Assembly (NCBI GenBank): GCA_009760855.2
Contig: WPIO01000136.1
Span: 393,001 to 457,000, forward strand
Origin: Cristatella mucedo
Lineage: Eukaryota > Bryozoa > Phylactolaemata > Cristatellidae
Length of the DNA stretch: 64,000 nt
Direction: 5' to 3'
Part shown: piece by piece, positions 12,101 to 21,846 of the stretch
Layout of the letters: every line of letters begins with the position of its first letter
Position numbering within the stretch: the first letter of the stretch is position 1
Notes under the pieces: generated by a model
The model's database searches: none
Seen by the model: only the letters and a program-made list of their open reading frames with translations
What the model was told of the DNA's origin: nothing
Translations under genes and position numbers: made by a program

Positions 12101-15100
12101 CATGAAATTTACAGCAAACATTATCCTACTGAAATAATGATAAGAAATCTTTCTGAAACATCTTTTTATCAGTAGAGCTGAACTTGTACTTCAAATTTCA
12201 GTCTGATACGTGAAATATTAGCAGTGTTATGGAATTGTACAAGGAATCGAGCTACACTGAAAGTGAAGCTGCATACAAGTCACATATGATTAAAAAAATA
12301 CTCGCTGATTCAATAGCCTCTTTTGTATGGCGACAGAAGAGCCTTAACGGCTATCACCACCACTTGCAGCTGCAATAAATGATTGCCCACCACAGGATTC
12401 AAAACTACGACCTTGGGATCGAGGTCATGAAAAGCAACCGCCTTACCTAGAGTGCCATCACGGCTGACCACACAAGAACGCACCTCAACAAGCTTCACGC
12501 ACTTATCTCAATCTAAAAACGTTGAACAAGTTAAGATGCAAGTCGTCTTTGATGTAGAGATGGGTAAATTTGTTATTGGTTTATATACAGTGCTTCCGGT
12601 TTACATAGGGGTCAGACATGGTTTGCACGTTAATTTCTTTCTTTTATGTGGAAGTCGTCACAACTTCTGATCCGATTTCTACCGGGTTTGCCCTTTGAAA
12701 GGCACTCTAAAAAATATTCAGTTGTTGGACCAATTTTAATAGTAGTTTCTTGACATTAACCTCTTAATCAAGAAGTTGAGATTTCCTCTATGGGCAAAGA
12801 AAAACTCTTTTAAAAAAAAAAGAACTAGGAAGGACTTAAGAAAAACTAAAAAATCTAGAAAAACCTTTCAAGTCATAGAATCTCAGAGGAAAAGTTGACG
12901 TAATAGGCACATTCTCGTTAGGTTAACCTAGTGCTGTTTTAGTTATTGCATCATCACTTACGAGAGTAATACTATTGCAGTGGATCTATTGTAAAGAATC
13001 AAAGGCATGAGCATGCAGTCTAGATACTTAACCACTATGATATCTATGCCAAAGAAATGCTTCCACTTTAGAAATGCCTGCAGCTTGTCCCGGGCATTGC
13101 TAAAGCGAACGATAGAACTTTAGAATCATGGCAGACTGACTTTCGGAATGCAGGAGCCATGGCATTTACAAATATGGCTATCATTCAGTGAAGCACATTC
13201 GACGACCAACAACCAGCTGAGGAGCACATACTTTTAAGGGATCCATAGAATTTCTTCTTATGTAAGAGTGACATGCATCTGCACACATTTTTAAGTGATT
13301 GCACATGCATGGGCATGGTTCCTTTTCTTGTGGCTAATACGAATAAGCAAACTCGCCCGTGAATTGGTAGCTATACACTCATTGCAGGGGTAGCCGTTCA
13401 GGAAATGGTGCTTATGCTGTGTGTGAAATTATTTCAAATACCTTACTGTATGCACATTCACTTTGTAGGTGCTCTCTCATCGGAATAATAACAGTAGTAA
13501 TCGTTAGTAGCTAGTAGTTAGCAAGCTGGAAATAAACGTATATAATCCCCGCGGTTGCATATGTTTGCATATCTCTACACTGTACACCGAACTCCGTATG
13601 ATATTCCACTGTCAGCTCGGTAAGATATTGCGCTGTCTTCAAATTTGTTTTTTCTAGGTACTTAGTCAACTATTCTCCTGCCGATGTAGTATATCGAATC
13701 CTTAAATGGTCCCCGATGAAGATGCTGCTTATCGCATTGAAGGAAGTACACCGCACCTACGGAATTCATCATGCTGTGCACATGGCATCGAAGTTATACC
13801 CGGACTCTCCGATAATTTATGCTGTGGCCGGCATGATAAAAGGTAGCGAACAGCTGGACATCTTGCCTGCCTGCTGCTCTCTTCCTGAGATATCTGCACC
13901 GCTTACAATCGAAAGTAGGCGCAGTGTACAGAAAAGGCTAGCAGTTTTATCAGTGGAGGCCTTCCCACTAATTTTCAGCATGGTGGCATGCACTGAGCGC
14001 CTTTTAATGGTCACTTCAGAAGTGCGGTCGTGACTTTAATTTATTTGCAAATAACGCACCCAGCTGTACGTTGCTGCTCGGATCCCTCATAGTCTTCCTG
14101 GTCCTTCATGGAGTCGCATGTGACGTCCTAGTTGAAGCTTGCATTGCCGACACGTGCACTTGAGACGTAGCTAACTTAAATCGATCAATGTTTTGACCAA
14201 CCTGGAAGTTTTTTGTAGACATAGAGTCACTCAGAACTCAGGAATGCCTCACCCTGGAAGTAGGCTGAGCTAGGATCTCTCCCGTGACTTTTGCACTGGA
14301 AATTTGGACATACTGTTGCATTATGTTTCCATCGCTTAGAGGCAGCGTGCATCAACTTTGCTTGCAAGTCTGCATATATCCAATTAAGTAGCGTTGCAAA
14401 AATTCGGGCGTGCTTCGACAAGGGTATAACAGGTAAATCGGTCCATGCATTTGTGACTTTCTGTCTAGGCATCTGTAGCTCAGCTTGTAGATTGTGTTAA
14501 ATTCGACGGCTAGGCTAATCTGTTGTGAGTGTCGTGAATGACACATTGTGCCATACCTTTCCGACCATCATTGGCCATATTGCAGAGGCCAGTAGATTAG
14601 CAAGCAGTGAGTTACAGAAGTCAAGCCGTGATGTTACAAATGCATGGATGAATTTAGATGTGGTATACCTGTTTAAACAAGGCCAAATTTTAGCCATGTT
14701 ATTTAGCTGAAAGTAGGCAGACTTGACTGTAGAGCTGATGTGATCGTCTAATGGAATGCCACTTTAGGACAGGACGCATAGATTTTGTGCAAATTCAACA
14801 TCGTGAGCCGTGATGGCACACTAGTAAGGCTGTTGCTTTCATGACCTCGATCCCGAGGTCGTGGGTTCGATTCCTGTGGTGGGCGATCCTTTATCGCCAC
14901 TGCAAGCGGTGGTGATAGCCGTAAAGGCTCTTATGTCGCTATACAAAAAGAGGCTGCTAAAGCAGCTAGGATTTATTTATTTATTAACATGAGATATGCG
15001 GGCATAGTCGATTTTGAGCGATAGCTGTTCCAATATCTGAATCATACTTGATTTGCTCATGCCGAGTAAACAGATCCACTAGTGCTACCTCACCACATAA

Positions 15101-18028
15101 TTTGTCGATGTGAAACGTCTTTTATGTGCTAAACCAATCTAGAACTGTGTGTGGCAGCCTGGTTAGTTGATTCACACACTTCCTTTCCAGCCTAATCTAT
15201 GTACTATAAATGTGCATGTTATTGTAACTGATTAATTTGTATGCTTCCTTTTCAGCCCATACAAGTGCTCATAGAGTTAATTCTCTTAGAGTTTTATACA
15301 AATACCGTGTTATTATTATTGTAATTAATTTTAAGTCTTCATGTTGAGCTTAATGCACTCAGCTGCAATAACAATATTGAGCTGTAATGAAGTCTGTTAC
15401 TCTTGTCCATTGGGACTTGTTTACTCCAGCTTTTGCAGTTAACTTCCAATGTATTTCTGCTTGTGCCAAGTGCAAAAATCTGGTAATTCAGTGTTTTATA
15501 TATCAAATATGGATATTTTACTCAGGTTTTCATACAATTCGTGTCGCCACTGCACAGACTAGTGATTATCGCATGTAGTTTTAAGATTGCTTGTTAAAAC
15601 TAATGGCAAGCCTGACTGTACCAGACTGCTGCAAGATGCGTTTTAAAAGTGACGATAATTCGAAAATAATGGCTGGCAGTCTAGAAGAAGATTATATAAC
15701 TTGTATCTGTTTGTATAGAATCACTGCTTCGTCCAGACCAAAATCTTAGGGCCGTTGTCGTAATGGTTTCGTGTGGACATCTAATTGTCACTAGAAGTAT
15801 TATTAGTACCAATAGTAGTAATAGAAGTAGTAATAGTAGTTATAGTAGTAGTACCAATAATAGTAGTAGTAGTAGTGGTAGTAGTGATAGTGTTAGTGTT
15901 ATTGGTAGTGGTATTATATTAGTAGTATTAGTATTAGTATTAATTATTAGTAGTACTATAATATTATTAATAATAACATTATGGGTAGCTGTAGTTTTAC
16001 CTTGCACTTGTCCACCAGCACTCACCTACGGCTTACTCGTTAGCCAAGTGACCGGGTCGCGGATTCTGACTATTAGACTGAGAGGGGCTTCGTGTTCTTC
16101 TGGCCGATCGGCTGATGCCGTTCAATTTCCTGGTGGCCCGCACTGCGTTTGGCAGCACTCAGCAAGGGCAAAATGACAGTTGCACTACTGGCGCTCCAGA
16201 CAAGTCATCACCAGGCCGTAGGGTTAGTCCCTATGGTGCCGTGTATCGTTAACTCCACCCTCACGGATAATTGCATTTTTGGCTCTCACACTCAGCGGAA
16301 AAAGGAATCCGAGTGACCGCTTGGTTATAGAAATAGTTCGGTGTCTCGGAGATATAGCCCTCTGTTCTGCTCTATGAAAGACGGCAGTTCCTTCGATAGA
16401 CCAAACTGGTTCAGAAGTTTCTGGCAGAACAAAAAAACGTGGCTGGGATTAAGCTCTCAGCAAGGCAGAAAGTTTTTTTTGATAAGATTTCTCGGTCACG
16501 CATTTGATGACCTATACTGACCTATGCATCTGACCTGATCTTTTGATTTTCTTGCTGTCTCCTTCGTCCGAGCTTAATCGTCTTGCCCTGAACCTCAGGC
16601 ATTGTACTGTATCAACTTCCCGTCTGGTCTTTTATAGCTCACTAATTTGCAGGTATTCCGGCCTGTGCAATAGGAAGCTCGCAGTTGATGCACAACTCTG
16701 CAGCCAGGCTTGTCTGTTGTTAATCAACGTCGCAGTTACAACATTATGCCACTTGTCACCGACCTACACTGAATAACTGTCGAGCATCATCGTATCGGCG
16801 GCTAGGTTGTGTCACTTATTTCTATATCGGTTCATTCCCTCGCTCCACTGATCTATTCGAGCTACTTCCCAATCAGGCTAGGCATCGTACGACCGGCTGC
16901 TCTGACTGACTAAAGTGGTTTAGCTGTGCATAGCCCTATCCTCAAATCTTTTGGCGATCGTGCCTCCAGTTGGTGTACTTGTAATGCCTAGAGCTCTCTC
17001 CCGACTGACGTCAAGACTTACCCTGACTGAACGAAGTAAAGGGAATTTTTTTTAGTAAAGAACCCATTAATCCATTAGCTCGCAGCACTTTCTCAACTTG
17101 TGTTCGTGAATCGTCCTTGACGTGATTTTGGGTGGGTGGGGGGCTGTATCGCTTACTGCCTGAAGACATGCTCTTACACCGACCTGCCTTCTCGCGATGT
17201 AGGGAGCTCGTACGTCTGGATGCGACCTGTGGAGCGGTTCGTGCGTGGCCTCTGGCTACCCAGCAGCAACGAGCTGCTGATGCCTACGTTGTAAGCGCCA
17301 GACACGCAATTCGCTGACACGCTCCCCCAGCAGCCGGCTAGCGGCTGCTTCAGAGCGATGGGCCGGGTGGCTTGGCGGTGTTTGCCGTTGCTTCCGAGCC
17401 AGAATCGTAGGCGATCGTGAAAGCGAACGCACGGCGTCTGGGCAAGCTTGAGTGAGCCATGCGTTCCTTACAGCATTGCTATTGAGCGCCGAGTAAAATG
17501 TGCTGCTTTTCATTTGACTACTAACGCCGCCAAGTTACCTATCGTTCCCTAGAGCTCGGTAGTGGTACTTCCTGGGTGGGCCCACGGACTCAGCCACATC
17601 CCGTGCTTGCTTGTCAGCCGCCCACTACCGCTGCCGTCTTTCTTTGTGGCTTTAGTGCTTGGACTCGAGTCTCCTACTTTGCCTGCTGCCAGCAATCGTG
17701 TCGCCTCGCATGCTGGCTCTGTAATTGTAGCATCTCGAAAGCGAGCTTGCTCGTTTCCATCCTGTTCATCCTCGAAGACAAGGAGTATATCGCACTGGAC
17801 CACAGTATCCTCTTTACGGCCGTTATTGTTGCGATGATTTACTTCCGCCTGAGCACCTACCTGCTGGGAGCTAGAGACCCCTTCACGTATGTGGAAAACG
17901 TGGCCTGTGGAGTCTTCCTCGGTGGTTTGTGGGAAAGTCTTAGAGGCATGGCTGGCGAAGGCACACTTCAGAAGATGTCAGCAGAGCAGAAGGCTAACGC
18001 CAGACAGCCCGACAAGAAGAACGACTGA
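3059..18028 (+). CDS. TMEM38: TRIC trimeric intracellular cation channel (TMEM38 family), 5-exon gene
   Basis: TRIC channels are ER/SR membrane K+-permeable channels that balance charge during Ca2+ release. Exons at 3059-3188, 8353-8506, 13658-13842, 17203-17290 and 17731-18028 join in frame (phases 1,2,1,2) to 284 residues, the usual family length. Seen in order: the N-terminal KMYPFFD segment (residues 14-20), VRED (31-34), the QFSQKHPL segment (46-53), a hydrophobic segment with LLFGKPV (72-78), the KEVHR motif (123-127) that supplies the paired Lys/Arg of the family's lipid (PIP2) site, VERFVRGLW (166-174), a C-terminal half with SKASLLVS and DPFTYVEN, and a Lys-rich tail ending KKND. All introns are GT-AG. 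The pattern resembles invertebrate single-copy TRIC more than vertebrate TRIC-A or TRIC-B. Acceptor 8350 instead of 8353 would add one Ala. The start is the first ATG of the conserved N-terminus. Confidence 0.93.
3754..3891 (+). CDS. Possible signal-peptide exon in TRIC intron 1 (speculative)
   Basis: From the ATG at 3,754 (or 3,766) the frame reads a short basic start, a hydrophobic core (LVVAACLPVAARLAF) and then the acidic DVDEMDD, ending at a TAG at 3,889-3,891. This is the layout of a cleavable signal peptide. It is not recognised as any family and could be a chance frame in GC-rich DNA. No donor site or partner exon is established. Confidence 0.15.
   Translation: MRPAMRTLCVSWHLVVAACLPVAARLAFDVDEMDDLTFAERRPRA
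4505..5267 (+). mobile_element. LINE-B non-LTR retrotransposon, 3' part
   Basis: It matches the LINE-B copy at 23,146-25,085 along its length: the ...SRLDCCN..., LLKELEW and GLAPLYLAELLHQ segments of the RT C-terminal region, broken by stops, then the 3' end with GTTACAGATGGAGGTACATT followed by ACATTACAT repeats. It sits in TRIC intron 1 in the same orientation as the gene. Confidence 0.85.
5745..5895 (-). mobile_element. tRNA-derived SINE
   Basis: The minus strand carries a perfect pol III B box, GGTTCGAGTCC (5,830-5,840), preceded by a tRNA-like head (CCCAGTGTTATGGCGGTCGG) and followed by the family body. TRIC intron 1. Confidence 0.75.
5896..8349. other. Remaining TRIC intron 1, no gene seen
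   Basis: Apart from the CA tract this stretch shows short shadow frames only. There are two poly-C runs at about 7,014-7,040. No family, RNA gene or intact repeat was recognised. Confidence 0.5.
6465..6565. repeat. CA/CG dinucleotide microsatellite
   Basis: Alternating CA, CG and TG steps form an imperfect purine-pyrimidine alternating tract within TRIC intron 1. It generates cysteine/threonine-rich shadow frames. Confidence 0.9.
8353..8506 (+). CDS. TMEM38: TRIC exon 2
   Basis: It codes for residues 44-95, including QFSQKHPLALW and the hydrophobic segment with CFAGSLL. The acceptor is one of two adjacent CAG/TAG sites (8,349 or 8,352), both in phase. The donor ATATG|gtaagc at 8,507 splits a Trp codon, which is completed by the first base of exon 3. 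Confidence 0.92.
8507..9779. other. TRIC intron 2, left part, nothing recognised
   Basis: Anonymous moderately AT-rich sequence with no frame above about 77 codons and no recognised motif. Confidence 0.5.
9780..10520 (+). pseudogene. Tc1/mariner-type DNA transposase relic
   Basis: The 139-residue frame at 9,844-10,263 aligns by pattern with the catalytic half of Tc1-like transposases: LSPLQWTRDHA, then IVWTNELEFT (the D of the usual W(S/T)DE motif is replaced by N), then RTVKFDTG. Further on, the characteristic DNDPK and L-NPIEN motifs occur in other frames (about 10,263-10,275 and 10,355-10,385). Frameshifts and the lost first catalytic Asp make it non-functional. No clear terminal inverted repeats were found. 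It lies in TRIC intron 2. Confidence 0.82.
11015..12075 (-). mobile_element. LINE-A copy in TRIC intron 2
   Basis: Minus-strand LINE-A from the 3' hairpin (GCGCCCTCAGAGA at about 11,022) back through the RT C-terminal region to sequence upstream of the YADD region (about 11,820-12,070). It is interrupted by a GTGA tetranucleotide run (about 11,870-11,890) and a local hairpin (11,592-11,620). Many stops; inactive. About 10,520-11,015 to its left shows no feature. Confidence 0.8.
12305..12475 (-). mobile_element. tRNA-derived SINE in TRIC intron 2
   Basis: The minus strand reads GCCGTGATGGCACTCTAGG (tRNA-like 5' half), a degenerate B box near 12,390, and the shared GCAAGTGGTGGTGATAGCCG body. 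It ends in a stretch resembling the 14,800 copy. Confidence 0.75.
12476..13657. other. TRIC intron 2, right part, nothing recognised
   Basis: AT-rich intronic sequence with no recognised gene or repeat. It ends in the exon 3 polypyrimidine tract. Confidence 0.5.
13658..13842 (+). CDS. TMEM38: TRIC exon 3
   Basis: The acceptor is a textbook polypyrimidine tract followed by TAG (13,655-13,657). It codes for residues 96-156, including the KEVHR motif and the histidine-containing GIHHAVHMA helix. The donor is AAAAG|gtagcg. The 5.15-kb intron before it contains a Tc1 relic, a LINE-A copy and a SINE. Confidence 0.93.
14375..14790. mobile_element. Head-to-head LINE-A fragments (inverted pair)
   Basis: 14,375-14,575 reads as LINE-A on the plus strand (VAKIRACFDK, SVHAFVTF). 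From about 14,576 to 14,790 it is LINE-A on the minus strand, covering the same region of the element. The junction is abrupt. Both are diverged. TRIC intron 3. Confidence 0.75.
14800..14975 (+). mobile_element. tRNA-derived SINE, best-preserved copy
   Basis: The tRNA-like head starts GCCGTGATGGCACACTAG. The B box GGTTCGATTCC is perfect (14,864-14,874). The body GCAAGCGGTGGTGATAGCCG and an AT-rich tail (ATTTATTTATTTATTA) follow. It lies next to the inverted LINE-A pair in TRIC intron 3. Confidence 0.85.
15795..15975. repeat. AGT/TAG trinucleotide microsatellite
   Basis: Imperfect AGT repeats with occasional AAT and ATT changes. They give a Ser/Asn-rich frame (15,763-16,176) that is a composition artefact. 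Confidence 0.9.
16560..17085 (+). mobile_element. LINE-A, strongly diverged, in TRIC intron 3
   Basis: Fragments match the RT C-terminal half of LINE-A (CTCTGCAGCCAGGCTTGTCTG, TCACCGACCTACACTG, CCTAGAGCTCTCTCCCGACT). It ends just before TRIC exon 4 at 17,203. Confidence 0.65.
17203..17290 (+). CDS. TMEM38: TRIC exon 4 (88 bp)
   Basis: This short exon was found by phase and family pattern: SSYVWMRPVE then RFVRGLWLP, the loop and helix expected between the KG of exon 3 and the ISKAS of exon 5. The acceptor is GATGTAG|GG and the donor ACGTT|gtaagc. The single-frame open stretch here (17,132-17,317) is in a different frame and is not the gene. Confidence 0.88.
17731..18028 (+). CDS. TMEM38: TRIC exon 5 (terminal)
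   Basis: The acceptor ATTGTAG|C precedes residues 187-284: ISKASLLVS, two further hydrophobic segments, YLLGARDPF and a charged tail ending KKND, then TGA at 18,026-18,028. The open frame continues upstream of the acceptor to 17,576, but that part is intron. Confidence 0.93.
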
Positions 18029-18260
18029 ACAATTTTTGCCGATTCATCCTCGTGCTGCTTTCGCCACGTGCACACTCCCGTAATGCTCTATGCAGTTGCT
18101 TCTTACCTCTACCACGCTGGCTAGTCTCTGTGGGCATCGCTGTAAATGTTTCCTGTAGCAGTCTCCTCCTTGCTCGAAAGTCACATGACTGCTCGAGAGG
18201 CTGATGTGATACAGATCGAGTTTCCACCATTCATTCTGGTTGCTTCCAAGTCGCTACCCA

Positions 18261-18266
18261 AATAAA
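18261..18266 (+). terminator. Poly(A) signal AATAAA for TRIC
   Basis: A canonical AATAAA lies 233 bp downstream of the TRIC stop and is the first one after it. It implies a short 3' UTR that ends before the TA microsatellite. Confidence 0.6.
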
Positions 18267-18430
18267 CTTCTTGTAAGCAAGAAAGTAGCTGTTGTAACAT
18301 TCGATTCGAGCACTGTCACATTAAGTACACCGAACATTCCTGCGGCCGTTTGTGATTTGCCTGCCGTTGTAGAGCACACTAGCCTGCATCGACTTCGCAA
18401 CGAATGTTCACAGGTAGTGTTCAAATTAAA

Positions 18431-18431
<1 letters not shown>

Positions 18432-18506
<75 letters not shown>
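18432..18506. repeat. (TA)n microsatellite ending in (CA)n
   Basis: About 35 uninterrupted TA units, then a few CA units. Confidence 0.97.
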
Positions 18507-18515
<9 letters not shown>

Positions 18516-19067
18516 TTGGGCGGCCCAGCCCACTCAGGGCAGGGTCAGCCTGGCCATGGACAAGTTCGCGACCCACAGCCATTACTAACTAGACCGGTTG
18601 TAGGACCCCCCCCCCCCGACATTCTCTCCCCCACCCCGTGGATCCCAGGACACGCCTCCCGACGTTCCCCCTATGTTGATGAATGAATAACTAAGGATAA
18701 AGATGTACATATATATATATATTTATACATGATTAAATGAAGTCCATGCTCTATTAAAATAATATCAACTCAGTATAATTAGAGGAATGAATGGATTAAA
18801 AAAATGGTTTCTAATGGAGCGAGCTGCGGCCAGCTATACAGTTTGGTCCCGCGGGAGTTCGGTCCCGCTTGACGCCGCCAGGCACGTGTTCGTACCCGTC
18901 AAAGAGGGCGCGTGCTACGGCGTGCCGCGCGTTCCTGCAAATAAGCGTTAAGCCTCAGAGGTCTACTGAGTATAACTCGACCTCTGGAGATCTAGTTCCG
19001 CCCTAATACGCACTAATTAAAGCGCGAAATACGAGCAAGGGTGGATTTAGGCGGCGGAAGCGCAGCC
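18507..19067. other. Intergenic sequence with a GC-rich patch
   Basis: A 12-base C run lies near 18,607. Further GC-rich stretches are at about 18,840-18,945 and 19,030-19,070, directly before the telomere-like array. No gene recognised. Confidence 0.4.
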
Positions 19068-19372
19068 CGCACTAAACCCTAAAACAAAAACCCTAAAACC
19101 CTAAACTCTAAAAAGTTGAACCCTAAACGCTAAAGCCTAAACCCTAAAAACCCTAAACGCAAAATGTTAAACCCTAAAGCCTAAACGCTATACCCTAAAC
19201 CCTAAAACACTAAACCCTAAAAAACCTACACTCTAAACCCGAAATACTAAACCCTAAATTCTAAACCCTAAACCCTGAACGCTCAACCCTAAAAACCATA
19301 AATACTAAACCCTAAAAACCCTAAACTCTAAACCTTAAACCCTAAAAATCCTAAACCCTAAACCGTATATCG
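19068..19372. repeat. Degenerate CCCTAAA telomere-like array (interstitial)
   Basis: About 300 bp of repeats drifting around CCCTAAA (variants CCCTAAAA, CGCTAAA, CTCTAAA). The 7-mer with three A's is the plant/green-algal telomeric form. The canonical animal repeat is CCCTAA. Adjacent sequence is ordinary genome on both sides, so the array is interstitial. Confidence 0.9.
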
Positions 19373-19445
19373 GGGGAAATGCCCGAGGGGAATGTCCTAG
19401 CGTCCACAGGGGGGGGGGGGAAACGTCCAGGGGGAAATGTCCTAC
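19373..19445. repeat. Short G-rich repeats (GGGGGAAATGTCC type)
   Basis: Three or four imperfect copies of a G-run followed by AAATGYCC or AACGTCC border the telomere-like array, with one run of about 12 G. Confidence 0.7.
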
Positions 19446-19759
19446 AACTGCGGCAGCTGTGCGACTTGGATGGCGTTTCCGGGTCAGAAGCGTCGTGGTC
19501 CCTGTTCCTGAACCTGAAGTCGAGGGTAGCACCTCGGCATGGCTGGGCTCCACCGGCTAATGTACCAGTACATGTTTTCATGTATCCACAAACCAGTTCT
19601 ATGTATGTGTGTTTGCGTGCGTGTATGCGTGCGTGTAAGCAGAGTGAGATCGAAGGCCGTCTGCGGTGAAAAGATCTAGACAAAATGACATCGAAAGTTT
19701 TCTATGTATCTCAGTGTATGTGCAGATGTAGGTGAATATACCGTACATAAAGATAGCTT

Positions 19760-19925
19760 ACGTCCCCCGAGCTCAGTCGGAAGTGCTCACCGTTCAGACT
19801 CAGGTCGTGGGTTCAAGTCCTGCAGGGGGTTATCCTTCATAGCCCAACGCAAGCGCTGCAGATGACCCTTGAGGCTCTTCTGCCGCAATATAAAAGAAGC
19901 TGTTACATCAGCTAGCCTATTTTTT
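19760..19925 (+). mobile_element. tRNA-derived SINE
   Basis: The tRNA-like 5' part is CCCCCGAGCTCAGTCGGAAG, with B box GGTTCAAGTCC (19,810-19,820). The family body (CGCAAGCGCTGCAGATGACC) ends in a short AT-rich tail. Confidence 0.85.
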
Positions 19926-19964
19926 AATCTAAATGTGCACACTCATACACACATGCAGCACACA

Positions 19965-19968
19965 TACA

Positions 19969-20011
<43 letters not shown>

Positions 20012-20225
20012 ACACCCACACACACACACACAAACACACTCACACCCACACACACACACACACACGCATACTACCTGAAGTGCAAAGCATGCTTGAATAA
20101 AAAAAAATATAAATATAAATATATAGTTATAGTTATAGTTATATATAATTATAGTTATAGTTATACATATATATAACTATATAATTATGTATATATGTAT
20201 ATGGATATAAACAGTTATAGTTATG
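19965..20225. repeat. (CA)n then TATAGT-type microsatellites
   Basis: CA repeats with CACCCA interruptions (19,970-20,066), then TATAGT hexamers and TA steps (about 20,110-20,225). Confidence 0.9.
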
Positions 20226-21012
20226 TACTTGTCGGCTTCCGATGGTATGAACAAGGATGCTTTGCTAATGCGTTGTGGCTGTATAGCACTCGTGGCCATT
20301 GATATGTGAGTGTTATTTGCTTGCGAAAGCACTAGTATATTCGATGTCAACTTTAAAATGACTTGCTCCACACTCAGGCTAGAAGAGGCCAGCGTTTCAT
20401 TGACCACTTTAATAGCAAGTAAGTGGCGCAGTATTGTTGCGGTCTTCATTTTACGTCAAACCGTTACGCTAAACCTATGCCCCAAGACTTCATCAGTGCT
20501 AGGGTTTCAAGTAACTGTTTAACAGTAACAACAAAACGGCTGCTTTTCGCCCAAAATCAAAAATAGAAAACAGCTGTTTTTTATTTTATTATTTCTAACG
20601 GAAACTTTTAAACAAAAAGATACTACAACTGTAGCTCCAACATTGATTAAGATTATTAAATATATGCCAGATTTAAAAAAATGTTGTGAAGGTATTTGTG
20701 ATTTTTTTAAATTATTTATCAAATTGACCTCAAATTAATATTAAAGAGCAACTTTGCAAAAACCAAATAAGATATTAATTAAATCCATCTTGCGGCACCA
20801 AGATTTTGATGTTATTTTCAGCCATTTTTTTAATTTTGAAACACTCCAGAAAACGAAACAATTTAGTCAAAGAAGAGCTAGGTCAATGTGGATAATGCAA
20901 TAAAATTATCAAATCTTCTGGAAACGCCATAACAACGTTGAAAAATCATTGAAAATATGTGAAATTGATTTTGATCAACCTGTTGGAGGGTTTTCTTGTA
21001 AGAAAGAGCCCA
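20226..21012. other. AT-rich intergenic DNA
   Basis: There are modest open frames on both strands at 20,177-20,522 (minus-strand 90 codons, plus-strand 70 codons). Neither shows a recognisable domain and no splice context was found. The rest is AT-rich and empty. Confidence 0.4.
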
Positions 21013-21090
21013 TGAACAATGTAATGTAATGTATCTCCGTACAGCAACAAAAACTATGTGAGTGTTACTCAGGAGAGTTTGCTAAGCACA
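21013..21090 (-). mobile_element. LINE-B 3' terminus
   Basis: On the minus strand this is only the last part of LINE-B, ending in the GGAGATACATTACATTACAT tail. It abuts a plus-strand LINE-B copy. Confidence 0.75.
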
Positions 21091-21846
21091 GGCTTAGACG
21101 TCGTTTTAAGAAATCGGTGTCTCATGCAGATCTAGTCAATGTTAAAGATTTACTTCGAGTTTTCACCCTGAAGCTTAAAAATGCCAGGGCTTCTTTTTCA
21201 CTCGAAAACTGAAGTCCTGCAGGTCAGACCAAAACAAATTTACAACACAGTCAAGAATTTACCGGCCAATGCTGAGAGGTCTGACTCCCCAGATATTAAC
21301 GGCTCAGCTAAAAGTTTTCAGCCTTCTTTACTGAAACAATTGTGTAAATTCGTGCCTCCATAAAGTTACCTCCAAGTACAGCAATAGTAGAATTGCAACC
21401 TGTGGCCTTAAAAAATTTTCAGAGGTTTCTACGTGCAATGTGGTTACCTTATAAGGTCTAGCAAAAAGAACTCGTGTCCTGAAGATTTCATACCATCATC
21501 TCTGTGATATTTACTGGCAGACCAACTTAACCCTGCCATAACCGAGATTTTTCATGCTTCTGTGGAAAAAGAGGTCGTATCTAAGTACTTCAAATCCTAA
21601 ATCGTTAGACCGATACTTAAAAAGCCTGGATTATATACAGAGGTCCTTGGAAACTATCGCCCAGTTTTCCTTCTTCCTTTATTGTCAAAAATTCTTGAAA
21701 AATTGTTGCTAAGCATCTGATTGAACACATTGAGAAGAATGAAATGTCAGAAACATTTCAATCGGGGTCCAAGAGGCTGCACTCCACTGAAACTGCTCTC
21801 CTCCGTGTTAACAATGACATTCTATGAGGCAAAGATGGCGGGAATG

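Noticed and set aside
14800-14890. Possible functional tRNA gene
   Set aside because: The B box is good, but the cloverleaf is imperfect, and the shared downstream body and several copies show a SINE.
15763-16176. 137-codon Ser/Asn/Val-rich frame
   Set aside because: Produced by an AGT trinucleotide repeat.
17576-17730. Upstream part of the open frame containing TRIC exon 5
   Set aside because: Lies before the TTGTAG acceptor and does not match the TRIC family; it is intron 4.
18240-18686. 148-codon frame across the TA tract
   Set aside because: The middle is poly-Tyr-Ile from (TA)n; no support for coding on either side.
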